Counted from the first letter of the stretch, positions 35,311 to 48,245 are shown. The stretch is 64,000 bases of DNA from Cephalotus follicularis (GCA_001972305.1 BDDD01001480.1:74256-138255), one strand, 5' to 3'. Translations and numbers: made by a program. Notes: generated by a model from the letters alone, not told the origin.

Positions 35311-35779
35311 TCCGATACGATGCGATCGATAACGATACAATGCGATCCATGATGATACACTAGCCATTCGCAATGACCATTCATATTCTATTCCGATCAA
35401 CCACTATTCGATACGGAAACTTTTCTGACAACACTTATGCTTTTCGGCTCATCTGATCGACCATTTAGCCATTACGGCTTACTCGGTTGGTCACTTAGCC
35501 ATTACGGCTCATTTGGTCGGTCACTTAGCCGCTATACAGTCCATAGCCCTCACTGTCACTTCATTCGATATATCCCATAGGATTTCTGGAGGTCTGCCTT
35601 ATTGAGGTCAGCCTTTCAGGCAAGTCTAGACTGCTCAGCAGCCTTAGGCGCTATTTCGGAGGCTTAAACATTAGCCTGATCTCGATCGGAAATAAGATCC
35701 ATGTAAAACTGGGCGGTTTCACCAAAATAGGGCTATTGGCGTCAACACCATCCCTAAGGCGTCGATGTCAACACTCTAG

Positions 35780-35995
35780 GTATCTGCGTTCATATCAGGC
35801 TCTTCCAAAACGGTTTCCATCATGCCGCGCAACATGGTCTAGAACCATGTGCCTTGGCTATGCTTGTGCGTACAATCGACGCATATCCTCCATGTTTGCA
35901 GCATCCGCAGCCATCTGCTGCTGGAAGTAATCCACTATACGGCTCATAGGGTCCGTTCTGTCATTTACTTCCTCAGGAACACTTCCATTAGCGGC
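35780..35995 (-). pseudogene. gag: gag N-terminal remnant of element H
   Basis: The minus-strand translation reads MSRIVDYFQQQMAADAANM, then EDMRRLYAQA-stop. It matches gag of element A (IADYFQQQMAA...MEEMRRLYAQAQPQYM). The stop replaces Gln (CAG to TAG). The N-terminus is cut at about 35995, where the deleted 5' LTR remnant begins. Confidence 0.8.
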
Positions 35996-36009
35996 TCAAG
36001 GCCTTCCCA

Positions 36010-36377
36010 CCCATGCCCGTGACTCGCCAAGACTCGGCGCCAAAAGCGCGGTCCAAGGCGGCAGTGAGTCGACTCGCTGAGTCGACTCAGTCAAGCCATT
36101 CCGACCGATTCCGGCCAAATCACGCCTCACTGGTGGTGGAAATGGGTAAATCGCAACATAAATTTTCCAAACAACCACCAAAATAATTGCAATAATATTG
36201 CGAACATTTGGGCTTTATTGTCGCGCGTTAAAAAATAGATTTTATTAGCCGTCTTAGCTAACACAATTACGACTTAAATGCGTAATGCCATTTTATTACT
36301 CCGGGCTCTATCGATTTTATCACGACTGTACATGCACAAATTTCAAAATAATTATTTATGAAATTCGGGGCGTTACA
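36010..36377 (-). repeat. Truncated 5' LTR remnant of H
   Basis: 36010-36145 matches 32524-32660, and 36146-36377 matches about 33043-33274. Two parts of the LTR start are thus joined, with about 380 bp between them deleted and everything downstream missing. Confidence 0.85.
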
Positions 36378-36382
36378 ATTGT

Positions 36383-37815
36383 TTGCAAACAGAAAGTCAA
36401 AAACGACTTAAAACCTACCTTTTAGAAATTTATAATTACACCCCTAAAATATAAATAGGATAAATTGATCCAATAAACGATCTCAGAATGCGAATTTGCC
36501 CCCGAAATCATGGCGTAGAAGTGAGTATTGATCAGCGGCTCGTTTCCAATAAACCGGCCAAGTTTTGTTCCCTTATGACACCGGCAAAAAAACTTTCTCC
36601 AAAGAAACTTACAATGATGTAATTATATGGTCTGCAAAAAGAAAGCCGAAAATGACTTAAAACATAACTTTCAGAAATTTATAATTACACCCCAAAAATA
36701 TAAATAGGATAAATTGACCCAATAAACGATATCGGAACGCGAATTTGCCCCCAAAATCATGGCGTAGCTTTGAGTATTGATCAGTAGCTCGTTTCCAATG
36801 ACCCGACCAAGTTTCGTTTACTTCTGACACCGGCGAAAAAACTGTCTCCAAATAAACTTACAATGATGTATTAATATTATCTGGAAACAGAAAGCCGAAA
36901 ACGACTTAAAACATACATTTTAGAAATTTATAATTACACCCCTAAAATATAAATAGGATAAATTGACCCAATAAACGATTTTGGAATGCGAATTTGCCCC
37001 CGAAATCACGGCATAGCGGTGAATATTGATCAGTGGCTCGTTTCCCATAAACCGGACAAGTTTTGTTTCCTTATGATACCGGCGAAAAAACTTTTTCCAA
37101 AGAAACTTACAATGATGTAATTATATGGTCTGCAAAAAGAAAGCTGAAAACGACTTAAAACATAACTTTTAGAAATTTATAATTACACCCCAAAAATATA
37201 AATAGGATAAATTGACCCAATAAACGATCTCAGAACGCGAATTTGCCGCCAAAATCACGGCGTAGCTTTGAGTATTGATCAGCGGCTCGTTTCCAATGAC
37301 CCGGCCAAGTTTCGTTTACTTCTGACATCGGCGAAAAAACTGTCTCCAAATAAAATTACAATGATGTATTAATATTGGCTGCAAACAGAAAGCCGAAAAC
37401 GTCTTAAAACATAAATTTTAGAAATTTATAATTACACCCCTAAAATATAAATAGGATAAATTGACCCAATAAACGATCTCGGAATGCGAATTTGCCCCCG
37501 AAATCACGACGTAGCTGTGAGTATTGATCAGCGGCTCGTTTCCAATAAACCAGCCAAGTTTCGTTTCCTTGTGACACCGGCGAAAAAACTTTCTCTAAAG
37601 AAACTTACAATGATATAATTATATGGTCTGCAAAAATAAACCCGAAAACGACTTAAAACATAACTTTTAGAAATTTACAATTACACCCCTAAAATATAAA
37701 TAGGATAAATTGACCAAATAAACGATCTCAGAATGCGAATTTGCCCCCGAAATCACCGCGTAGCAGCGAGTATGGATCAGCTGCTCGTTTCCAATAAACC
37801 GACCAAGTTTCGTTT
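36383..37815. repeat. 249-bp satellite, block 2
   Basis: The array resumes directly after H within the same monomer (TATTAATATTG|TTTGCAAAC). It continues with the alternating variant pattern until solo LTR I. Confidence 0.95.
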
Positions 37816-39592
37816 TGTAAGGCCACAAATTTTATAAATAATTATTTTAATATTGGTACAGTGTATGACCGTATTGAGCCGATGGAGCCCGAATTAATAA
37901 AAAGGCATCGCGTATTGGAGCCGCATATCGTAAGGCCCGAAATGATTAATAAAGCCCATTTTTAATGCGCGACAATAAGTCCCTATGTTCGCATTATTAT
38001 TGCGATTATTTTGGTACCCGTTCGGATAATTAATATTGCCCTTTGCGGATTAAACGGGACCCAGGCCTTAGTATTTTGGCTGGTAAATACCAAGAAGGGA
38101 AGCAAAAGTTGAGGAAAGGACAAGAATAACACACGGGCGCATAAGGCGCCCGTGCAAGGAAAGGAGTAACCAGGCGTTAAAACGCCTGGTCTGTGAAATG
38201 AAGGGGGGAGAGAGAGAGACAGTGGGAGAGAAAGAAAGAGAGACCGGGAAAGAGAGCCAGGCGCCGGAGAAGACGACGCCGCCGGACCAGGAGCTCACCG
38301 GTCAGAGCCTCCACCCCCGACGGTATGCCTCCTTCCTTCTTCTCTTCTTTTTCTGCCGTTTTCTTCTCCCTGATGTCGCCCCTGCCGCGCGCTACCGTGC
38401 GTTTCTCGGCGCCGTTAGCGTCGCGGATGGCGTGGGATGTGGTGTAGGAGGCCGGCTACACCTATTTCAGTGACCGGTTTGGCGTCAATCGGCCGGAAAC
38501 GGCCGGATTTAAACTGACGGGTCGACTCAGCGAGTTGACCCGCTACCGCCTTGGACCGCGCTAATGCGCACCGAGTCTCGGCGAGTTAAGGGCTTAGATG
38601 TGTTTGTATGATGGCTGTGATGCATTTTATGGCGTTGGCCGGAGCTGAGGACGACCGGCGAGTCAACTCAGTGAGTTGAACTCACTGGTCGGCCGTGACT
38701 GGGCATCTCGACGACGATTCACGGCGAGTTACGGCCACCAATGGACTGGGTGAAGGATTTTAAAGTCGGTTAAGGCGATTTTGGGTGTTGACCGGAACTG
38801 TTGAAGTCCGGCGAGTTGACTCACTATCGGCCGTGACAGCGCGTTTCGCGACGAGTCACGGTGTGCCTCCGATGGTTTTGAACATATCGCCCAATGTAGA
38901 ACCTGGTTTTGGGTTTCACCGTTATGATCATATTATGGATTTACTTATATGAATTGTATTAAATGAGACAGGCTGAGATGGATGGATTCTCTGTGGCATA
39001 TTTTGGTTTGGCCTATCATATATGATCATACTTATGGTAAGGAATATGGGTTTGTTTACATGAGATGTAAAAATGGCCTTAAGTTGTAAATAAACCGTAC
39101 TGATATATATAGAGTGTTATGTATAAGAGACAGATCTAAAGAGGTATAAGTGATGTATTATTTCAGCTATCGACCTGCCGACATGTGGCAGTGCTTATGA
39201 TATGTGTTGATGTATTTAACAGGGACATGCCCATCTTTTGAGGCATTAGCATGATGTGATGATGAGTTATGTTGTGACAGCTTGAGGGCTGAGCCCCATA
39301 TGTATATAAACTGTTGATTCCTCCTTCGGGAGTGTGAAAATATATATAAACTGAGTTTTTCTTTACAGGGGGTTAAGTCCGATAAACGAATACATCATGC
39401 CCGATTTTCGGGAGATTTTAAGAGTTAGTTTTTATTTGAATTGGGTATTCCGCTGATGTTGTTTGATTGTTTAAAGGCTTTTATATACTTATAGCACTTG
39501 TTGGATATGGATATGATATGAAATGACTAAACGGATGAGGTATCTCACGTGTCGGATCGTGGGGGTTCGCCTTCGCGGTTCGGGGCGTGACA
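37816..39592 (+). mobile_element. Solo LTR I in the satellite
   Basis: 1777 bp from TGTAAGGCCAC to GGGGCGTGACA, with target duplication CGTTT (37811-37815 and 39593-39597). It is homologous to LTR H in its first part. It shares the palindrome series at 38067-38094, 38133-38153 and 38169-38190. It has GAGTCGACTC-like motifs near 38520-38670 and a CTCC-TTCG-GGAG hairpin at 39321-39332. No internal region and no coding sequence. Confidence 0.88.
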
Positions 39593-42007
39593 CGTTTACT
39601 TCTGACACCGGCGAAAAAACTGTCTCCAAATAAACTTACAATGATGTATTAATATTGTTTGCAAACAGAAAGCCGAAAACGACTTAAAACCTACCTTTTA
39701 GAAATTTATAATTACACCCCTAAAATATAAATAGGATAAATTGACCCAATAAACGATCTCAGAATGCGAATTTGCCCCCAAAATCATGGCGTAAACCCAA
39801 TAAACGATATCAGAATGCGAATTTGCCCTGAAATCAAGGCGTAGCAGTGAGTATTGATCAGCGACTCGTTTCCAATAAACCGGCCAAGTTTTGTTTCCTT
39901 TTGACATCGACAAAAATACTTTCTCCAAAAAAACTTACAATGATGTAATTATATGGTCTGCAAAAAGAAAGCCGAAAACGACTTAAAACATAATTTTTAG
40001 AAATTTACAATTACACCCCAAAAATATAAATAGGATAAATTGACCCAATAAACGACATCAGAACGCGAATTTACCCCCAAAATCACGGCGTAGCTTTGAG
40101 TATTGATCAGCAGCTCGTTTCCAATGACCCGGCCAAGTTTCGTTTACTTCTGACACCGGCGAAAAAACTGTCTCCAAATAAACTTACAATGATGTATTAA
40201 TATTGTCTGCAAATAGAAAGCCGAAAACGACTTAAAACATACATTTTAAAAATTTACAATTACACCCCTAAAATATAAATAGGATAAATTGACCCAATAA
40301 ATGATCTCGGTACGTGAATTTGCCCCCGAAATCACGGCGTAGTTTTGAGTATGGATCAACGGCTCGTTTCCAATGACCCGGCCAAGTTTCGTTTACTTCT
40401 GACACCGGCGAAAAAACTTTCTCAAAATAAACTTACAATGATGTATTGTCTGCAAAAAGAAAGCCGAAAACGACTTAATACATTACTTTTAGAAATTTAT
40501 AATTACACACCTAAAATATAAATAGGATAAATTGACCAAATAAACGATCTCGGAACACAAATTTTACTCCAAAATCACAGCGTAGCGGTGAGTATTGATC
40601 AGCAGCTCGTTTCCAATAAACCGGCCAAGTTTCGTTTCCTTCTGACACCAGCGAAAAAACTTTCTCCAAAGAAACTTACAATGATGTAATTATATGGTCT
40701 GCAAAAATAAACCCGAAAATGACTGAAAACATAACTTTTAGAAATTTATAATTACACCCCCAAAATATAAATAGGATAAATTGACCCAATAAACGATATC
40801 GGATTGCAAATTTGCCACCGAAATAACGGCGTAGCAGTGAGTATGGATCAGCGGCTCGTTTCCAATATGCCGGCCAAGTTTCGTTTCCTTCTTACACCGG
40901 TGAAAAAACTTTATCCGAAGAAATTTACAATGATGTAATTATATGGTCTGCAAAAATAAACCCGAAAACTACTGAAAACATAACTTTTAGAATTTTACAA
41001 TTACACCCCTAAAATATAAATAGGATAAATTGACCCAATAAAAGATATCGGAACGCGAATTTGCCCCCGAAATCACGGCGTAGCTTTGAGTATTGATCAG
41101 CGGCTCGTTTCCAATGACCCGGCCAAGTTTTTTTACTTCTGACACCGGCGAAAAAACTATCTCCAAATAAACTTACAATGATGTATTTATATGGTCAGCA
41201 AAAATAATCCCGGAAACTACTTAAAATATAACTTTTAGAAATTTACAATTACACCCCTAAAATATAAATATGATAAATCGACAAAATAAACGATCTCGGA
41301 ACGCGAATTTGCCCCCGAAATCACGACATAGCAGTGACAATAGATCAACGGCTCGTTTCCAATGACCTGGCCAAGTTTTGTTTCCCTCTGACACCGGCGA
41401 AAAAACTTTCTCCAAACAAACTTACAATGATGTAATTATATGATCTGCAAAAATAAATCCGAAAACGACTTAAAACATAACTTTTAGAAATTTACAATTA
41501 CACCCCTAAAATATAAATAGGATAAATTGACCTAATAAACGATCTCGGAAGACGAATTTGCCCCCGAAATCACGGCGTAGCAGCGAGTATGGATCAGCTG
41601 CTCGTTTCCAATAAACCGGCCAAGTTTCGTTTCCTTCTGACACCGGCGAAAAAACTGTCTCCAAATAAACTTACAATGATGTAATTATATTGTCTGTAAA
41701 AAGAAAGCCGAAAACAACGTAAAACATAAATTTTTGAAATTTACAGTTACACCCCTAAAATATAAATAGGATAAATTGACCCAATAAACGATCTCGGAAC
41801 GTAAATTTGCCTCCGAAATCACGGCGTAGCTTTGAGTATTGATCAGCGGCTCGTTTCCAATGACCCGGCCAAGTTTCGTTTACTTCTGACACCGACGAAA
41901 AAACTTTCTCCAAATAAACTTACAATGATGTTTTAATATTGTTTGCAAACAGAAAGCCGAAAACGACTTAAAACATACATTTTAGAATTTTATAATTACA
42001 CCCCTAA
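39593..42007. repeat. 249-bp satellite, block 3, with a disordered monomer
   Basis: The array continues from block 2. Around 39785-39835 a partial monomer is repeated out of register (two copies of the AATAAACGAT...AATTTGCCC stretch, about 55 bp apart). Monomers near 40440 and 41190 are shorter or mixed. Variant order is less regular than in block 1. It ends inside a monomer at about 42007. Confidence 0.92.
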
Positions 42008-42442
42008 TGAAATAAAACACTTTTGCAATATACAAGAGGGGGGTAAATTGAATATTGAAGGAAATATGCAAATTTAAAAACTTTAAATGTAAAGAGACAA
42101 GGAAAGAAAAACTTCTCCGAAATTTAGAGTGGTTCGGCTAACTCTTGCCTACGTCCACTTTTCCCAAGGGAGCTCCTTGAGTTTCCACTATCTCGATTTG
42201 ATTAAGGCAGCAAATCGTTTGTCACAAAGGCGTCGACGTGATTCATAAGGAAGTCGACGTCTTTCCTCCAAGACAGCGTCGTTTAGCCCTTATTAACATT
42301 CTTTTGACATTTAACACAACAACTCAACATGGAGATAGGAAAAACATCACCAAAATGGAAGAATCCATCCTTTATTAATTCCACAATTTAAAGGTACAAT
42401 TACATTGTGAAATTATAATACATGGAAATCTCGGGCGTTACA
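42008..42442 (-). mobile_element. Antisense LTR start fragment
   Basis: It ends TCGGGCGTTACA on the plus strand, which is the reverse complement of an A-like LTR start. GTCGACG motifs at about 42230-42290 sit where the outer arrays of other LTRs are. The segment from 42008 begins TGAAATAAAACAC. No target duplication joins 42003-42007 and 42443-42447, so this is a rearranged piece, not a clean insertion. Confidence 0.6.
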
Positions 42443-44609
42443 GAAAGTTACAAGAAAAGTGTGTTGGTGTGTTTTGAAGCAGGGGGCAGCCGACTGCCAC
42501 AGGGAGGCAGCCGACTGGGCTCCCCTGGTGAAGGAACCAGCCAGATGCTGTGGGGAACCAGCAGGCTGTGTGTGTGTCGGCAGAAATAGCCGACTGCCAA
42601 GTCGAGGCAGTCAACTGCCAGGCGCCAGACAGTACACGTGCTGTCAGGCTTGGTGTGACAAAAGTGGGTGTTGGCTTTATATGGGCAGAAGACAGGGAGA
42701 GGGGCCAGGTTTCTCCAAAACACAAGATTCTTCCTCCATCTTCATCCTTTTTCACAGAGAGTTCAAAGAGAGTATGAAAGAGTGAAGAAAAGGGATTAAA
42801 AGTGTGTGTGTGTTGTGGATCCAAGGAGCTTTGTGTTGAACCGTGGACTTGGAGGCTTGGACAATGGCAAGAACGGACCAGTGAGAGTTGTTGGACGAGT
42901 TGGGGAGTGTAAAAGCCTTGGTTTTGGACTTAAAGAGGTGGATTGCAACTCCTAACTTGGAGTTCTAAGGTAGGGGGAAAGTCATTTTTGTGATGTTAAG
43001 TTCGGTTTTAATGTTTTCCATGATATAAAATGCATTTATGTGTTGTGTATTGAGCCTGGAATGTGTTGTTACATAAATGTCATGTGTTGGGATGGGTTTG
43101 GTGTGTGTTGTGGCTTGTTTTGGCTGCTGTTTTCTGCGTTTTCTGTAGAGTCCAGCTGACTGCCCGTGTTGGGCAGCCGACTGCTTAATGGTTCCAGCCG
43201 ACTGTGCTTGAGGAGCCAGTCGACTGTCCTTGTGTGTCTCTGGGAAGTGCCTGCAGAGGTTGTGTAGTCGACTGTTGTAGGTCAGCAGCCGACTGTCCTG
43301 AGGGACAGCCGACTGTCAAGGGAGACAGCCGACTGATTAGTGTGGTCAGCCGACTGCTAGTGTTGGGCAGCCGACTGTTTGAAGGCTAGCAGCCGACTTC
43401 TAGTGAGGGACAGTCGACTGTTAGGGCCTGTTTTGCATTGTGAACATGTGTATGCATAGTGTATTGTGATGAGCTGCTTTGTAAAGCTTTATGAACTGTT
43501 TTGAGCATTGTGATTTCTGAGTTTGAACTGTTATATCACCTTTCTGGAAGTGCATTGTAGTTTAATGTAAATCATTACTTTATACGAAAATGTATGTTTT
43601 GAGAAAATATATATTTTCGAACCGTGAAAATGACTTCCAAAAATACCGTGAACCGAGTTTTGTGATATTGAGAACCAAGAACCGTGACATCGTGAAAATG
43701 AACTTGTTTTCAAGTATTTTGTTTTATAAATTACTTGGAAAACTGTTTTCAGCATCGAGATGACTGTGATTGTGATTGAGCTTGACTGTGATTTCTGATC
43801 GTGATTGTGATTGTGACCGTACTAGTTGTGTGGCGGAGATGCCAGCGATGACTAGTGGTCGGGTCGACTCAGGGGCCAGGAGTTGGCTGGGTGACTCACT
43901 GCATCGTGACCTACTTCATGCCGTCCGGAGTCGGGGCCGATGACGGGATGTATGACGTTGGGGCCAGGAGTTGGCGACGCTCTTCGTACCTATCGAGATT
44001 TGTGTAGTCCTTTTTGGGACGTGATTGTGAATCGTGAAATGTGATATCGTGTTATTGTGCATCGTGATACTGTGACATCGTGGTTTGGCATATGTATATG
44101 TATATTTATATATATGCATCGAGATATAGTATGTACTGCATCATGTTGCATTCATACCTTGGTTTTGTTGATCTTATGTCGCTTTTATGACTTTGGCCGA
44201 GTGTGGACAAAGGCTAACCCCCTACTGTTGCAGATTGATGCTGGGTTTTGGATATCGCCGGGCATGGCTGTATCAGACAGTGAAGTGATGGAGTTTTATG
44301 CTTTAAGTGTTTTGTAAAGCAGTGTGTAAACATGTTATACTTTGGTTCATGTGCTAATGTTTAACGAGGTTGTTGTATCAACTTTTGGATCACGCTCCGT
44401 TTGTGGGCTTTTTAAACAATGCTTTACTGTGGATGTTGTGGGGATCATGTGGTATGTGACGCATGGTTCCGTTTGCTTTCAGCTTATAGTTAAATGCTTC
44501 TGCAAGTTTGATGTTTAATCAAAAGTTTTAAGTTTTATCGTTCTCTGTATAAGCTGGATGTTTGTTAAATTGCCATGTTGTATGTTGTTAATGCAAGCGG
44601 GGTGTGACA
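42443..44609 (+). mobile_element. LTR J, A-like, lacking about the first 108 bp
   Basis: It matches LTR A from about 8447 onward and ends CGGGGTGTGACA at 44609. It has an outer array at 42487-42615 and inner arrays at 43150-43430. Two GCCA-GGAGT-TGGC hairpins lie at 43875-43887 and 43963-43975. It abuts Copia pol at 44610. The start is lost at the joint with the antisense fragment, so the target duplication cannot be seen. Confidence 0.8.
43154..43430 (+). repeat. Inner decamer arrays, LTR J
   Basis: About twelve CAGCCGACTG or CAGTCGACTG decamers with spacings near 20-22 bp and one longer break around 43230-43265. The break corresponds to the break in LTR A at 9264-9302. Confidence 0.85.
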
Positions 44610-45310
44610 GTTTGTGGGGTATCCCAAAGAAACGATGGGATATTATTTCTACCATCCCAGCGAACAAAAGGTCTTTGTTTCGCGTACTGCAGTTTTCCTG
44701 GAGAAGGAATACCTACTCGCAGGAAGCACTGAGAGCAAAGTGGAATTCGAGGAGTTTCCATTGGGAGAAATACCACATAACAGAAAGGAATTAGAGGCTA
44801 GTACCTCTAAGATACAGCTGGGATTAGATCCCAGGATGAGATTAGATCTCATACAGGCACTCCTCAAGTGAGGAGATCAGGCAGGGTTTCAACAGTGCCA
44901 GAGAGATATGGTTTTCTCATTGAAGGCACTGATGAACCCAACATCATCGAGGATGATGAGCTTGCCAGCTATCAGGAAGCAGTGCAAGGCACTGATTCTG
45001 CTGCATGGTTAGATGCCATGAAATCTGAGATGGATTCCATGTACGCCAACCGAGTTTGGAACTTGGTCGAAGTTCCCGAGGGCATAGTGCCTATTGGTTG
45101 CAAGTGGATCTTCAAGAAGAAGATTGGCGCAGATGGAAAGATTGAGACATACAAAGTACGATTGGTGGCGAAAGGGTATAGACAGCGACATGGGATCGAT
45201 TATACCGAAAATTTTTCACCAGTTACGATGCTCAAATCTATTCGGATTTCGCTTGCTATTGCCGCTCATTATGATTATGAAATATGGCAAATGGATGTCA
45301 AGACTGCGTT

Positions 45311-48245
45311 TGTAACACCCCCCGAATGGCGGGAGTCGTTACGGTTCCTAATCCGAGACTAAACATAACCTATCATGAAATATAACTCGATTTTATTCCT
45401 TTTTATCAGATTATTAACTCATCTTTTATTCGAATTGCGTGATGGTCTAAAACTTAATATTCAAAATCTAAAACATTGTCTAAGACTTTATTCATAATAT
45501 GAAAACTTAAACATGAACGAAAACTTAAATATAATCCAAAGTCATAAACTGAAAGACATAATATTGTTTAAATAGGGGGTCCTAACATGACCATAAAATA
45601 ACTAAGCATAAACGGTTCCATCTCCTAAGTGATCCTTTTCATAGGTGACATCTCGCTCATCACACATTGCCCGGATGCTGTCCCAGAATACCTGCCGCAT
45701 GAAAACAAAATGCGGCTGAGCAAACCTCAGTACGGATATAGAATCATAAAACATAAAACGATAATTTAAAAGATAGAAAATACCTCAATCTTTAAATAAC
45801 ATATACCTTATGCAAAAAAATAATTTAACATTATTTTCAAAAGGTAAGTAGTCATACAATCAATTTAAAACGAGTACCTAATTTTTAAAGCGTTATTCAA
45901 TTCCAAGACATAAACCAAATTCAAAATCACAACACATGTTCAAAACGAAAAACAAACAGAGACTTATCCGATTTCCAAAATCTCATCTCAGAGATCCAAA
46001 GCGCATACACATATGCGTAGTTGCAAGGGGTTTGCAAGGCCCACATGCCAAACGGAAAGACGTGTACGGCACTACACAATCAATCCCCAGAATCCATATC
46101 CTTAACATATCAGATACTAGAGTATACCCATACACCTCTATCACACATATCGGATCCATAAATCCACCTCATGGGATTTATTCAAAACATAGAGAGACGC
46201 CGAAGTCAAATCACACCGCTACGATAGTGTCATATCCCCGTGCCAGGCCCACGACATGCCTATGGTACCTCCATAGGTAGGAAATATCTCTGTGTATATC
46301 CTTATTTCAAAAACATTGTTTTATTTGTAAAAATGATTTAAAAACGTAAACACATTTTCTAAACATTTTCTGGTCATAGTAAAACCATTACATAGCATTA
46401 ACTCATTTATTTTCAACTATAAAGAGATGATTGTATTATATTTCTTAACATATCATAGCATAAGAATAAAGTCAAGAACATTAAATTCTCAAAATGTCAA
46501 CTGACTTTTATTTTCAAAATCGTATCGAATCATAAAACATAGCCAAGTTCATAAAAAGTAAAACGGGATAGTTCCAATAAAAATCAGATAGCCAAAGAGC
46601 AGAAAATCCGTACATTATTCATAAAGTAAAACTATCTTTTATTTACTATAGTAAAAACGATAGGAGGGTATCAAGGAACGAAACATCCGTACCTTAAGCG
46701 ATCACAACAAAGATAGACGAATTGATCAACAATTTTAAAAGTCCCTCGAAGCACAAAAATCTAAAAGATGCAATATCATTCATATAAGCATTCAAATATC
46801 ACTTCCAAACATCAAACAGTAATTTAACAGTGTTTAAAACAGACTACAAATCATTAGACGGACCAAGGGATTACAAAACTTGAAACCAGAACATTCACTG
46901 GACAGAACCAGCCGACTGTATCAAAATCCAGTCGACTACTCAAAGGGTGGCAGTCGACTGGATGGCATAGGCAGCCGACTACTCAAACTGGGTATGAATC
47001 CAGTCGACTGTTCAATGGGTGGCAGTCGACTGTGCAAGGCAAAACAGTCGACTGTTTCACAAGGCAGTCGACTGTTCTGGGAGACAGAACAGCAAAAACA
47101 TAGCAGTTTCAATTCCAATTTTCTGTTAAACTTCCAATATTACAACACTAGATGATCTTAAACACTTACATAGAATTTATGTGACTCTACAGTTGCATTT
47201 AAACACCCCGAATCAAGAAATCATGCATTGGTGATCACACTTTTTATAGAGACTTATGAAATTCTAACATCTAGTCCTATGATCCGATTCCATCCATGCA
47301 GTGTTACCAGGTTATTATACCAGATTAGACTGTTCATATTTGGTGTTCTAAGGCTGTCATCACAAAACACCAGGACACAAACCAATAGGATAACCATGTT
47401 CATATTTTATAAAGAGACAAATTTCAATTTCATGCATAGATGCTTATATGATCAATTTCCTGTCAATTACCATTGTTTGTTTATCAAAACCAGTACATAA
47501 CATCTACTTAATGCATGATGACAGATTCAGAAACCATGATAACACTTAGAGTTACGGAAAAAAAAACATACTAGCAACCAATCATGCAATAGACTTTGAT
47601 AACAAAACTAAATGCTAAACCATAACAGTGGGGGATAACAAACCTGATTCAATGAAGCAAAGAAGACAAAAACAACTTCTAATCATGCAGGTTCGGCTCT
47701 AGGAGAGAGATAAACAATGGAGGCACAACAATGAACATATAGCATACTTATACAATATGAGAAAGGCAATTTAGGTCATGGTAATGTAGAAAAGGAATCC
47801 AAATCTGACATGATGTGGAAAGAGGGCAGAAATTCGGGATTTGCTAGGGAGAAAGAGAAGGAAAGAATCGGTTTTGGGAGGGAAGAAGGAAGAAAACGTG
47901 TAGGAGAGGGAGAGAAATAGGAAACAAAATAAAATTTCCATAATACTCTTATTTTATTCCCAATTTAATTCACCCTTGCCATATTAATAATTTAAAAAAA
48001 ATTGATTTTAAAATACAAAACAATTAATTTTATTTTTCCCATAATCCTTATTCCATTAATTTATCAAAAGCCCAAAGATGGTATTATTTAGCCTAAGACA
48101 TAAAAGCCCCAAAAATTATAATATCATATAGCTCATAAATTAAAATTGACCAACCATATAATAAAATCAAAATTCCAAAATATGCACACCAACATAAAAT
48201 CAAATAAAAATCCGAAAATATGCACACGAAAATCGGGGTATTACA
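45311..48245 (-). mobile_element. Solo LTR E in Copia pol
   Basis: 2935 bp with perfect duplication GCGTT (45306-45310 and 48246-48250). Read on the minus strand it starts TGTAATACCCCG and ends GGGGGTGTTACA, like the 455-bp mini-LTR at 6326-6780. No internal coding region is visible, so it is a solo LTR. It carries a decamer array at 46909-47074. Confidence 0.82.
46909..47074. repeat. Decamer array in LTR E
   Basis: Decamers start at 46909, 46929, 46951, 46972, 47001, 47023, 47045 and 47065, with steps of 20-22 bp and one of 29. The non-palindromic copies read CAGCCGACTG on the plus strand, opposite to the LTR sense I infer for E. Confidence 0.88.

Larger units (their letters stand above)
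30161..36377 (-). mobile_element. Element H: antisense rearranged Gypsy element in the satellite
   Basis: The target duplication is ATTGT (30156-30160 and 36378-36382), and the ends are TGTCACACCCCG and GGGGCGTTACA. The 3' LTR (30161-33274) is complete. The 5' LTR is reduced to 36010-36377, with an internal deletion relative to the 3' LTR. Only a gag N-terminal remnant survives. The deletion of PBS, leader and most of the 5' LTR makes it immobile. The internal region (33292-35779) holds no recognisable pol, only LTR-like and repetitive sequence. Confidence 0.85.
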
